DNA of 64,000 nucleotides from Firmicutes bacterium HGW-Firmicutes-2 (GTDB lineage: Bacteria; Bacillota; Clostridia; Lachnospirales; Vallitaleaceae), in assembly GCA_002841495.1 (NCBI GenBank), contig PGZV01000005.1, forward strand, positions 97,158 to 161,157, given 5' to 3'. The notes under the pieces were generated by a model that had not been told where the DNA came from, ran no database searches, and was given only the letters and a program-made list of their open reading frames with translations. The translations under genes were made by a program, and so were the position numbers. Shown here one piece after another: positions 56,790-64,000 of the stretch. Each line of letters starts with the position of its first letter. The first letter of the stretch is position 1.

Positions 56790-57623
56790 ATGGATTGTAT
56801 TTCAGTTGTGGATTTGGAGGTTTATGCCCACCATGGTGTATTAGAAGAAGAAAAAAAACAAGGGCAAACATTTTTAATAACTTTCGAAGCTTATCTGAAT
56901 ATAGAACTGGCAGGTGAAAAGGATGACCTAGATTTATCTGTCAGTTATGCCAGTATGTGTTATACGATCGAGGATTATTTCAAATCTGAAAAGTATAATT
57001 TAATCGAAACACTGGCTGAAGGTATCGCCAAAGTGTTATTGACCACCTATGACCTTGTAGAAGGTGTGAAAGTAATAGTAAAGAAGCCTCATGCACCTAT
57101 TGGTCGACCGTTTAAGTATGCAAGTGTGACGGTAGAAAGATCTTGGCACGAAGCTTATATTGCCATAGGTTCAAATATGGGTAAGCGTGAAGAAATTCTG
57201 CTTCAAGCCATAGAAGCGATTAATGTTAGTGGTCACAGCTTGGTTGAAAAAGTATCTGAACTTAGGGAAACCAAGCCATGGGGTAATATCGATCAAGAGG
57301 ACTTTATAAACGGTGTTATTCGTATAAAAACCTTGTTATCTCCCGGCAAACTTATGGACTATTTATTAGAGATTGAACATATTTTCAAAAGAGAAAGAGA
57401 AATACACTGGGGTCCTAGAACTTTAGACTTGGATTTAATTTTCTATGATGATCTGGTGACAGAGGATGAAAAAGTCGTTTTGCCGCATCCAAGGATGGCT
57501 CAGCGTAAATTTGTTCTTAAACCACTTAGTGAGTTAGCACCATTTAAAGTACATCCTTTGTTGAAGAAACGTGTTATAGATCTGTTGGCAGAATTGGAAA
57601 TGAATGAGGTAGGCCCTTCATAA
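56790..57623 (+). CDS. folBK: Fused dihydroneopterin aldolase and HPPK
   Basis: 277 residues. The N-terminal domain (1-120) is FolB: VDLEVYAHHGVLEEEKKQGQ, the catalytic Lys in VKKPHAPIG. The C-terminal domain (about 122-270) is FolK: AYIAIGSNMGKRE, ETKPWGNIDQEDFING and RTLDLDLIFY. The fusion carries out two successive steps before folP. ATG 56790 is preferred; a GTG at 56781 is in frame but lies within the ribosome site region at the end of folP. This ends the folate operon. Confidence 0.93.
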   Translation: MDCISVVDLEVYAHHGVLEEEKKQGQTFLITFEAYLNIELAGEKDDLDLSVSYASMCYTIEDYFKSEKYNLIETLAEGIAKVLLTTYDLVEGVKVIVKKPHAPIGRPFKYASVTVERSWHEAYIAIGSNMGKREEILLQAIEAINVSGHSLVEKVSELRETKPWGNIDQEDFINGVIRIKTLLSPGKLMDYLLEIEHIFKREREIHWGPRTLDLDLIFYDDLVTEDEKVVLPHPRMAQRKFVLKPLSELAPFKVHPLLKKRVIDLLAELEMNEVGPS

Positions 57624-57650
57624 AATTATAAAAGAAATTTGAGGTGTGTT

Positions 57651-58835
57651 ATGGATTATTCTATGTTATTAAAGCCTTTGATTGGTGCACTTATTGGTTA
57701 CTCGACCAATTGGCTGGCTATCAAGATGCTCTTTAAGCCCCATACAGAAGTACATATCGGAAAAATGAGAGTGCCATTCACACCGGGTGTCATTCCAAGA
57801 GAAAGAAGTAGGATTGCCAAGAGTTTAGGTGGTGCTGTCGGAGAAAGACTTCTAACCAAGGAGGTCATCAGCAAAGAATTGCTTAATGAGGGTGTTATCA
57901 ATCAAATCAAGGCGTATATTACTAATGATTTGCTTGGTGAACCAAGGTCATTAAAAGAAATTATGGAGACGGTTTTAGGTGATGAATATCCAATTGTTGT
58001 CAACAAGATTGGTAAAGGCATAGCAAAAGAGATAGAAGATAAAATTGGTTCAAAAGATACGAAAGAGATGTTATACAGGACCGTTAAAGATTATATAGCA
58101 GATAGATTATCCTACAATGCGTCACTGGACACGGTTGTGCCTTCTACCTTATGGATGGATCTAGAATTCATTTTGGAAAACCATAAAGAGCAGATTTGTG
58201 AGTATATCATAGCCCAGGTACGTCAACCACAGGTTGAGGACAAAGTCAATCTTATCGTAGGCGAGTTGATTCACGAGAAGGTTGGAGCTCTTGGTGCCAT
58301 GTTCCTAAACAGCAAAGATGTGACCGCTTCAATATTGGATTACTTAGAAAAAACCCTTCATGAGGAAGACGTGCAAAAGGCTTTGATTCAGGTCATCACA
58401 AAAAGTGCCAATGAAGTTATGGTTAACCCACTTTCAAATATACTGGCTCTTAGGCAATATGAAGAACTGCTTGAAGGTGCAACAGTCGGCATTGTGGAAA
58501 GTGCTTATGAATTAATCGAAAAAATCAGCTTAAAAGATATGATTACCTCAATGATCTACCCTTTACTGGAACAGAAAATTCTATTAACCACCCATGAGCG
58601 AGATCAAATAGAGTCAAAGATAGAAATGCTCTATGTGTCTTTTGTAGAAAATAACATCGAAACATTTTTGAAGAACTTTGAAGTGGCAAAAATTGTTGAA
58701 AATGAAGTGAATGATTTTTCAGTCATGGATATCGAAAAGCTCATCTTTGCAATAGTAGATAAGGAATTAAACGCCATTACTTGGTTTGGTGCTTTGCTGG
58801 GCTTTGTTATGGGTATTGTATATATTTTTATATAG
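57651..58835 (+). CDS. DUF445 family membrane protein
   Basis: 394 residues. It begins with a hydrophobic segment LLKPLIGALIGYSTNWLAIKMLF and the conserved VPFTPGVIPRERSRIAKSLG, then a long helical region, and ends with a second membrane helix (ITWFGALLGFVMGIVYIFI). This is the DUF445/YheB-type layout with both ends in the membrane; the role is not established. ATG 57651 follows GAGGTG; an in-frame TTG four codons earlier overlaps that site. Confidence 0.85.
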   Translation: MDYSMLLKPLIGALIGYSTNWLAIKMLFKPHTEVHIGKMRVPFTPGVIPRERSRIAKSLGGAVGERLLTKEVISKELLNEGVINQIKAYITNDLLGEPRSLKEIMETVLGDEYPIVVNKIGKGIAKEIEDKIGSKDTKEMLYRTVKDYIADRLSYNASLDTVVPSTLWMDLEFILENHKEQICEYIIAQVRQPQVEDKVNLIVGELIHEKVGALGAMFLNSKDVTASILDYLEKTLHEEDVQKALIQVITKSANEVMVNPLSNILALRQYEELLEGATVGIVESAYELIEKISLKDMITSMIYPLLEQKILLTTHERDQIESKIEMLYVSFVENNIETFLKNFEVAKIVENEVNDFSVMDIEKLIFAIVDKELNAITWFGALLGFVMGIVYIFI

Positions 58836-58860
58836 CATCTATTAACTTTAATAGTAAGCA

Positions 58861-58890
58861 TACCTCATCTAATTCAGATGAGGTATTTCT
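58861..58890 (+). terminator. Terminator after the DUF445 gene
   Basis: TACCTCATCT (58861-58870) pairs perfectly with AGATGAGGTA (58876-58885) around a five-base loop, then TTTCT. Confidence 0.85.
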
Positions 58891-58896
58891 ATTGTA

Positions 58897-58925
58897 TTGA
58901 CACAAAAGTTAAAGACTGTTAGAAT
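58897..58925 (+). promoter_or_regulatory. Promoter of the disulfide oxidoreductase operon
   Basis: TTGACA (58897-58902), 17 bases, TAGAAT (58920-58925). The inverted repeat CGTTAGT (58926-58932)/ACTAACG (58949-58955) covers the start site and is a candidate operator for the MarR protein of the operon. Confidence 0.8.
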
Positions 58926-58969
58926 CGTTAGTATAAGATTAATCGCACACTAACGAAAGGGAGTTTAAT

Positions 58970-60358
58970 ATGAAAGCATATGATTTGATTGTAATTGGAG
59001 CCGGAGCCGGTGGCTTAACATCTGCTTATACAGCTGTAGGTTTTGGAAAAAAAGTACTATTAATAGAAGAGAATAAACCGGGCGGTGAATGTACTTGGTC
59101 AGGCTGTGTTCCGAGTAAAGCATTAATCAACGAGGCAAAGAAATTCAACCAAGTTAAAGCATATATGAGCCTAGATAGTATAGATACTAAAAAAGTTATG
59201 CGACATATAAAATCAGTTCGTGAGGCTGTTTACAAACATGAAGATCCAAGTACCCTTAAGCAAGATGGGATTGACTTTATAAAAGGCCAAGCAAGTTTTA
59301 AAGATGAGAAAACGATTGTTGTTGATGGCATAGGCATAAAAGCCGAAAAAATCATGATTGCTTCAGGATCTTCTCCGTTTATTCCGAAGATTCAAGGCTT
59401 GTCTCAAACACCGTATTTAACCAATGAGACCATTTTTGAACTTGAGGTATTGCCAAAGTCTATTGTGGTACTTGGTGGGGGCGCTATAGGTGTAGAATTA
59501 TCACAAGCCTTGAATCGGCTAGGCGTAACCGTATATTTAATAGAAATGATGCCAAGCATACTCTCAAAAGAAGAGCCGGATTTAGTCAAGCGTTTAGAAG
59601 AGCTTCTAACTAGGGAAGGGGTTTGGCTACACACGGCATCAAAAGCAATTAGGGTAGAAAGTATAGATGAAGGCATAGCCCTTACTTATGAAAAAGAAGG
59701 CAAAGCACAGACTGTAAGAGCTGAAGCGCTCTTGGTTGCTATCGGTAGGCAGCCCAATATCAAAGGACTTAACCTTGAAGCGGCAGGGATAACGTATGAT
59801 AAAAAAGGTATAACAGTAGATGCATACTTAAGAACATCCCAAAAACATATCTATGCAATCGGTGATGTTGTAGGACCTTATCAATTTTCACATATGGCCA
59901 ACGTACAAGGTATACTGGCCGTAAAAAATGCATTTCTACCCATAAAAAGTAAAATCACTTATGAGCATGTTGCTTGGGTAACGTTTACGGATCCGGAATT
60001 AGCCAGAGCCGGTATGACAGAAAAAGAAGCCAGAGATCAATTTGGCAATCATATTTTGGTCTATGAATATGATTTTAATGATCTGGATCGCACTCAAACG
60101 AAGGGCGCATCTATTGAAAGCGTTAAGCTGATTTTAGATAAAAAATTTAAAGTTTTAGGTGCCTCTATACTGAGTGAACGCGGTGGTGAGATGATTGGCG
60201 AAATACAGGTTCTAAAAACCTTAGGACAGCCCTTAACAAAAATGGCCGATATCATTCACCCTTATCCCACTTATAGTGAAGTCTTTGTAAAACTGGGTAA
60301 GAAAGCTCAGGTGGACCGACTCCTTGCCATGCCCATAGTAAAGATTTTCAGAAAGTAG
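58970..60358 (+). CDS. Dihydrolipoamide dehydrogenase-like flavoprotein disulfide reductase
   Basis: 462 residues. FAD site VIGAGAGGLTSAY at the start, redox-active disulfide Cys44/Cys49 in GGECTWSGCVPSKAL, NAD(P) site VVLGGGAIGVELSQAL, FAD motif YAIGDVVG and a C-terminal dimerisation domain with IHPYPTYSEV, where the active-site base His sits. It resembles Lpd and MerA-type enzymes; no 2-oxoacid dehydrogenase genes are near, and there is no heavy-metal N-terminal domain. The partner of an OhrR-like regulator, it may work in thiol or redox stress. Confidence 0.88.
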   Translation: MKAYDLIVIGAGAGGLTSAYTAVGFGKKVLLIEENKPGGECTWSGCVPSKALINEAKKFNQVKAYMSLDSIDTKKVMRHIKSVREAVYKHEDPSTLKQDGIDFIKGQASFKDEKTIVVDGIGIKAEKIMIASGSSPFIPKIQGLSQTPYLTNETIFELEVLPKSIVVLGGGAIGVELSQALNRLGVTVYLIEMMPSILSKEEPDLVKRLEELLTREGVWLHTASKAIRVESIDEGIALTYEKEGKAQTVRAEALLVAIGRQPNIKGLNLEAAGITYDKKGITVDAYLRTSQKHIYAIGDVVGPYQFSHMANVQGILAVKNAFLPIKSKITYEHVAWVTFTDPELARAGMTEKEARDQFGNHILVYEYDFNDLDRTQTKGASIESVKLILDKKFKVLGASILSERGGEMIGEIQVLKTLGQPLTKMADIIHPYPTYSEVFVKLGKKAQVDRLLAMPIVKIFRK

Positions 60359-60365
60359 GTGTCAT

Positions 60366-60818
60366 ATGTATTCAAACCCGTTGTTACTGAACCATCAATT
60401 GTGTTTTAGATTGTATAAAACGTCAAGAGCCATTATTAGAATCTATAAACCCATATTGGAAAAAATAGGTTTGACTTACCCACAGTATTTGGTCATGTTG
60501 GTTATGTGGGAAGAGGAAATTATAGATTTTAAAGCTTTAAGCCACAAACTGGAACTGAAAACAGGAACATTAACACCCATTATTCAAAAACTTGAAAAAT
60601 TAGGCTATATCACAAAGGAGAAGCATCAAAGAGATCAAAGAAGGATCCATTTGGTGATTACAGAAAAAGGATGGACATTGGAAAAAGAAGCACAAAAAAT
60701 ACCTGAAGCATTGACAGTTGCGACAGGAATTGATTATGATAACTATTTGAAATATGTCAAGTGGTTGGACGAACTAGGAGATGTGATGAATGAAGCCAAT
60801 AAGAAACAGAAAGGATAA
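60366..60818 (+). CDS. MarR-family regulator, OhrR-like
   Basis: 150 residues with a winged helix. The N-terminus NHQLCFRLYKTSRAI followed by YKPILEKIGLTYPQYLVML closely follows OhrR, including the single peroxide-sensing Cys (residue 13) in the QLCF context; the wing DQRRIHLVIT is also present. It starts seven bases after the oxidoreductase, so it likely represses its own operon until oxidised. The ligand or oxidant is inferred from the family. It overlaps the next gene by 29 bases. Confidence 0.88.
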   Translation: MYSNPLLLNHQLCFRLYKTSRAIIRIYKPILEKIGLTYPQYLVMLVMWEEEIIDFKALSHKLELKTGTLTPIIQKLEKLGYITKEKHQRDQRRIHLVITEKGWTLEKEAQKIPEALTVATGIDYDNYLKYVKWLDELGDVMNEANKKQKG

Positions 60819-61272
60819 AATTAAAATGTGGATAGCAATTGTAGTAGTCGTTCTGGTATCAGGTGTATTTATATCGATGTTCGCAGCAAATAAGAAAGCA
60901 CCAAAGTTAGGGGTAGTGGAGGGAAAGCTTACGGATATACCACAATCACCTAATGCGGTCTCAAGTCAAACAACAGATGAGGATAAGAAGGTTGAACCGT
61001 TTCCATATAAAGAATCCCTTCAATTAACCAAGGATGGGATAAAGTTGGCGATCAAAGCTTATGGTAATGCAGAAATTGTTGAAGAAAAGGCAGATTATTT
61101 AAGGTTGGTTTTTACCACAGGGATGATGCGATATAATGATGATGTTGAATTTTATTTTGATGATCAGAACAAAGTGGTGCATTTTAGATCAGCTTCAAGA
61201 ATGGGTTATTCGGATATGGGTCTGAATAAAGAGCGGTATGATATTTTGTATGACTATTATATGAATCATTGA
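60790..61272 (+). CDS. Membrane-anchored DUF1499-type protein
   Basis: 160 residues. One N-terminal helix (IAIVVVVLVSGVFISMF, about 14-31) is followed by a linker and a small domain whose VVHFRSASRMGYSDMGLNKERYD block matches DUF1499. It is probably anchored outside the cytoplasm. The start lies inside the MarR gene after AGGAG. The function of the domain is unknown; its place in a redox operon is the only clue. Confidence 0.8.
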   Translation: MKPIRNRKDKIKMWIAIVVVVLVSGVFISMFAANKKAPKLGVVEGKLTDIPQSPNAVSSQTTDEDKKVEPFPYKESLQLTKDGIKLAIKAYGNAEIVEEKADYLRLVFTTGMMRYNDDVEFYFDDQNKVVHFRSASRMGYSDMGLNKERYDILYDYYMNH

Positions 61273-61282
61273 TAGGTTTTTT

Positions 61283-61323
61283 AAAAGATGTTTGAAGAGA
61301 AATTGACTTTAGGCATCTTTTTT
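61283..61323 (+). terminator. Probable terminator of the redox operon
   Basis: AAAAGATG (61283-61290) pairs with CATCTTTT (61314-61321) and a T-run follows; the loop is long. Confidence 0.6.
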
Positions 61324-61325
61324 CC

Positions 61326-61354
61326 TTGACATTTATTCTCATTTAATTTATAGT
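61326..61354 (+). promoter_or_regulatory. Promoter of the TrmB-lysA pair
   Basis: TTGACA (61326-61331), 17 bases, TATAGT (61349-61354), start near 61361. Confidence 0.8.
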
Positions 61355-61386
61355 GGTACTATGAAGAACCACTAAGGAGATCGCTT

Positions 61387-62064
61387 ATGGAATTGGTTAA
61401 TGCTTTAAAAAAAATTGGTTTTACGCAACAAGAAGCCATTATTTATATTGAACTGTGTCGTCATCATGAGATCACCGGTTATGAAGCAGCAAAATTATCC
61501 GGGATTTCCAGATCCAATGCCTATGCAGCTTTGTCCAGTTTGGTGGATAAAGGCTATGCTTATGTGACAGAGGCGGCTTCTATGAAGTATACACCTGTCC
61601 CGAAAGTGGAACTCATAAAGAATGCAAAAAGAAGCTTTGAAGAACAGATTAAAGTTATTGAAGATAAGTTGGACTTTTCCCAACTCAAACAAGAACCTTA
61701 TATTACCATAGGGGATGAAAAGCACATTATTAACAAGCTAAAGAATATTATACAAATGGCAGAACTTAGGATTTATCTTTCATGTGACAATAATGTGCTT
61801 GAGATGGTAAAGGAAGATATTCGTCAAGCGGTTATACGTGGTCTAAAAGTGGTTATTTTATCACCAAAAGACTTGGACGGTATCAAACATATTCATTATT
61901 TCAATGCACCAAGTACATCCATAAAAATCATTGCTGACACCAAGGAAGTACTTGCAGGCACTTTAAAGCAAAGTCTTTATTCCAAAAACAGCACCTTGGT
62001 TCATCTGATACGAGAAGCCTTTATTAATGAAATTACGATTCTTGACAGTCAAGAAAAACAATAA
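61387..62064 (+). CDS. TrmB-family transcriptional regulator
   Basis: 225 residues. The N-terminal winged helix has ALKKIGFTQQEAIIYIELC, GYEAAKLSGISRSNAYAALSSL and YVTEAASMKYTPV. A short coiled coil follows (about 78-95), then a domain with phospholipase-D-like layout (about 105-220). TrmB proteins often sense sugars, mostly in archaea. This one is followed after 22 bases by lysA, an unusual neighbour. AAGGAG precedes the ATG. Confidence 0.85.
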   Translation: MELVNALKKIGFTQQEAIIYIELCRHHEITGYEAAKLSGISRSNAYAALSSLVDKGYAYVTEAASMKYTPVPKVELIKNAKRSFEEQIKVIEDKLDFSQLKQEPYITIGDEKHIINKLKNIIQMAELRIYLSCDNNVLEMVKEDIRQAVIRGLKVVILSPKDLDGIKHIHYFNAPSTSIKIIADTKEVLAGTLKQSLYSKNSTLVHLIREAFINEITILDSQEKQ

Positions 62065-62086
62065 CATATTAAACAGGAGGAAACAC

Positions 62087-63346
62087 ATGTTAGCCTATCA
62101 CAACAAAATCACCACGGATACCGATTTTTTTAAATGTACAAACCCTATTGAGCTTATAAAGACTTATGGAAGCCCTCTATATGTCTATAGTGAAGATGTT
62201 TTCAGAACCAGGTGTAAAGAACTTAAAAACCTTGTTCAGTACCCGAATTTTTCTGTTAACTATTCTGTTAAAGCCAATGGCAATTTATCTTTGTTGAAAA
62301 TTGCAAGGGAAGAAGGATTGAATGTAGATGCGATGTCACCTGGTGAGATTCATCTAGAATTGGCAGCCGGTTTCCTACCATCACAGATTCTATATATCAG
62401 TAATAATGTATCAGCAGAGGAAATGCAGTTTGCCATAGACCGAGACATCCTCATCAGTGTAGACTCCATCTCACAATTGGAATTGTATGGTAAAATCAAC
62501 AAAGGGGGTTCGATTTGTATCAGATTTAACCCAGGTGTTGGTGCCGGCCATCATGAAAAAGTTGTAACAGGCGGTAAGAAAACCAAATTCGGTGTGGACC
62601 CAAACAAAGTGGAAGAAGTTAAAAGTGTACTCAGTCAATATGATCTTAAATTGGTTGGTATCAATCAACACATCGGATCTTTGTTTATGGAAGGCGATAA
62701 GTATATAGAAGGTGTCAAATCCTTGTTTACCATTGCAAAGCAGTTTGAGAATCTTGAGTTTCTTGATATAGGTGGTGGCTTTGGTATTCCCTATAACAAA
62801 TTGGCTGGACAAGAACGTTTAGACTTAAAAGACCTAGGCAAAAAGTTGGATAAGGTATTTGAAGAATTCGCCACTGAATATGGTAAAAAAGTTATGTTTA
62901 AGATTGAACCGGGTAGATATATATCTGCAGAATCCGGTCTTATACTCGGTGAAGTATATGCCGTTAAATACAATTATGACACAAAGTATATTGGTACGGA
63001 TCTTGGCTTTAACATATTAAAGCGTCCGGTTATGTATGATAGTCATCATGATATTGAAATCTATAGAAATTCAGATGTGAAGTCAGAGAAGAACGAAACC
63101 GTCAATATTGTGGGTAATATATGTGAGAGTGGTGACATCATCGCAAAAGAACGTCTATTACCTGAGATACTTGAAGGTGACATACTGGGTGTCTTAGATG
63201 CGGGTGCCTATGGTTATTGTATGGCTTCTAATTATAACAACCGTTTAAGACCGGCAGAAGTTCTGATTACAGGAAAAGGGGATGTTAAGCTTATTCGTCG
63301 CCGTGATACCTTTGAGGATTTAATGAGAAATTTTGATGTAGAATAA
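62087..63346 (+). CDS. lysA: Diaminopimelate decarboxylase
   Basis: 419 residues; last step to lysine. Fold type III PLP enzyme: the lysine in YSVKANGNLSLL, the His of GINQHIGS, FLDIGGGFG, EPGRYISAESG and the C-terminal CESGD and GAYGYCMASNYN. ATG 62087 follows AGGAGG; the frame is open 20 codons earlier but inside the TrmB gene. A related carboxynorspermidine decarboxylase has shorter sequences, so LysA is preferred. With dapF and dapL at 6-8 kb the window holds the final three steps. Confidence 0.93.
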   Translation: MLAYHNKITTDTDFFKCTNPIELIKTYGSPLYVYSEDVFRTRCKELKNLVQYPNFSVNYSVKANGNLSLLKIAREEGLNVDAMSPGEIHLELAAGFLPSQILYISNNVSAEEMQFAIDRDILISVDSISQLELYGKINKGGSICIRFNPGVGAGHHEKVVTGGKKTKFGVDPNKVEEVKSVLSQYDLKLVGINQHIGSLFMEGDKYIEGVKSLFTIAKQFENLEFLDIGGGFGIPYNKLAGQERLDLKDLGKKLDKVFEEFATEYGKKVMFKIEPGRYISAESGLILGEVYAVKYNYDTKYIGTDLGFNILKRPVMYDSHHDIEIYRNSDVKSEKNETVNIVGNICESGDIIAKERLLPEILEGDILGVLDAGAYGYCMASNYNNRLRPAEVLITGKGDVKLIRRRDTFEDLMRNFDVE

Positions 63347-63373
63347 ATTTTTAATAGTAAGAAAAGCTCAAAG

Positions 63374-63407
63374 TGGCTGACTCAGAATATTGAGTCAGCC
63401 ATATTTT
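63374..63407 (+). terminator. Terminator after lysA
   Basis: TGGCTGACTCA (63374-63384) pairs perfectly with TGAGTCAGCCA (63391-63401), followed by TATTTT. Confidence 0.9.
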
Positions 63408-63464
63408 AGTTTTGACAAACGAACCATTACAAATGCAGGTTACAATTAAGATGATTGATGGTGG

Positions 63465-64000
63465 GTCCCATGAAAACCCTTCCACAGTGTGTATGATTAC
63501 GGTCTCCGGTTGGTGCATTCATGCACCAAAAGTCGACGGTCAGCATCCATGCTGACGAACAAATTTCATAAGAAAGTTTTCATTTTAGCATCATGTCTTG
63601 AAGACTGACATGATGCATGAGGTTACTTTCTTATGAGCCTCATCACACACACTGCTTCCAGGAACTTCATGGTCGATGTTGGTTTATTTTGGTGTACTGA
63701 TTGCTTTAGCTCATGGACCAATCTTATTTGACACACCAACTACTTCTTTTTGGCAATTATATACAAATTACACCACTTTTATAGTGATGCGGAACCGAAT
63801 GAGGAAAGGAAAAGTGCTGATCAATCACAGTTCTACATGGATGTAGAACGTCCTTCCTTTTTACATGGATGTAAAAAAGAAGGATGATTGAGCAGCGTTT
63901 TTTCTTGACGAAATGACGACCTATTACCGAGTAGATGTGATACACAGCTTTTCCGCTGACCGTACGAAGTGTAAGGCAAGGAAAAGCTGTGTGTTATATC
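63465..64000. repeat. Dyad-symmetric intergenic element with internal hairpins (copy B, runs to window end)
   Basis: The first 22 bases (63465-63486) are identical to 43978-43999 of copy A; 63656-63682 matches 44088-44114 with one mismatch. Hairpins TTGGTGCA-TTCA-TGCACCAA (63510-63529) and GTCAGCA-TCCA-TGCTGAC (63539-63556) are at the same places as in copy A. An outer stem is 63487-63496/63640-63650 with one bulge. Copy B carries an extra nested hairpin (63566-63636). Its right part has GTTCTACA-TGGA-TGTAGAAC (63830-63849) and TTTTTACA-TGGA-TGTAAAAA (63858-63877), enclosed by 63817-63827/63885-63895. A last inverted repeat spans about 63942-63994. No reading frame is convincing. Confidence 0.8.

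Noticed and set aside
63757..63945. 62-codon reverse frame near the window end
   Set aside because: It runs through the hairpins of the repeat element and has no ribosome site.

Overview
The window is a gene-dense, low-GC stretch of a bacterial chromosome. It looks like an anaerobic Firmicute of class Clostridia, probably Lachnospirales/Vallitaleaceae-like; that placement is inference from gene content. Evidence includes strong AGGAGG ribosome binding sites, consensus sigma-A promoters and many intrinsic terminators. Gene types pointing the same way are the clostridial single-chain PurL, the DapL lysine route, type III glutamine synthetase, GlgC/GlgD, a pyruvate formate-lyase under a ZTP riboswitch, pyruvate phosphate dikinase and a glycyl-tRNA synthetase behind a T-box. 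No phage, IS transposase, CRISPR array, rRNA or tRNA gene was seen.

Layout. 1-3297: end of a response regulator and a very large membrane CheA-like kinase ending in a CheX-like domain. 3366-5945: class A PBP, convergent. 6209-8317: dapF-dapL (lysine and cell wall precursor). 8466-12747: glnA, an ANTAR response regulator and glnN, with matching attenuator hairpins ahead of both synthetases. 12932-15728: a degenerate PfkB-fold protein, a YigZ/IMPACT protein and a BrxC/BrxD-like ATPase. 15848-17802: transaldolase-like aldolase, a hairpin repeat and a REC-GGDEF protein. 17933-20377: eda, kdgK and a FadR-type regulator (2-keto-3-deoxygluconate breakdown). 20627-24164: a rubredoxin-reductase-like flavoprotein and an AmmeMemoRadiSam pair. 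24250-31628: LiaF-like membrane protein, LysR regulator, purL, TraX-like protein, luxS and a small alarmone synthetase. 31650-34648: hybrid kinase and trpS. 34782-40173: purine permease, then ZTP riboswitch, pflB and purH. 40402-43847: fba, glgC, glgD. 44498-46073: NfeD, FloA and a 40-residue peptide. 46186-47827: T-box and glyS. 48155-50715: a ppdK broken by an internal deletion. 51246-57623: a TtcA-like enzyme and a full folate operon (folE, pabA, pabB, pabC, an HD-domain gene, folP, folBK). 57651-63346: DUF445 protein, a redox operon with an OhrR-like MarR protein, and a TrmB regulator upstream of lysA.

How it fits together. Nitrogen assimilation (two glutamine synthetases plus an RNA-binding regulator), purine and one-carbon metabolism (purL, pflB, purH, purine permease, folate operon), lysine/peptidoglycan precursors (dapF, dapL, lysA, PBP) and glycogen/hexuronate carbon flow dominate.

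The least explained material is intergenic. Two related elements (43978-44299 and from 63465 towards the window end) share long conserved blocks and a set of small hairpins whose stems vary in a compensatory way. A separate 122-bp hairpin with a tandem half copy lies at 16525-16729. These, the CheA-CheX fusion, the ANTAR-linked glutamine synthetase leaders and the HD gene in the folate operon deserve most attention.
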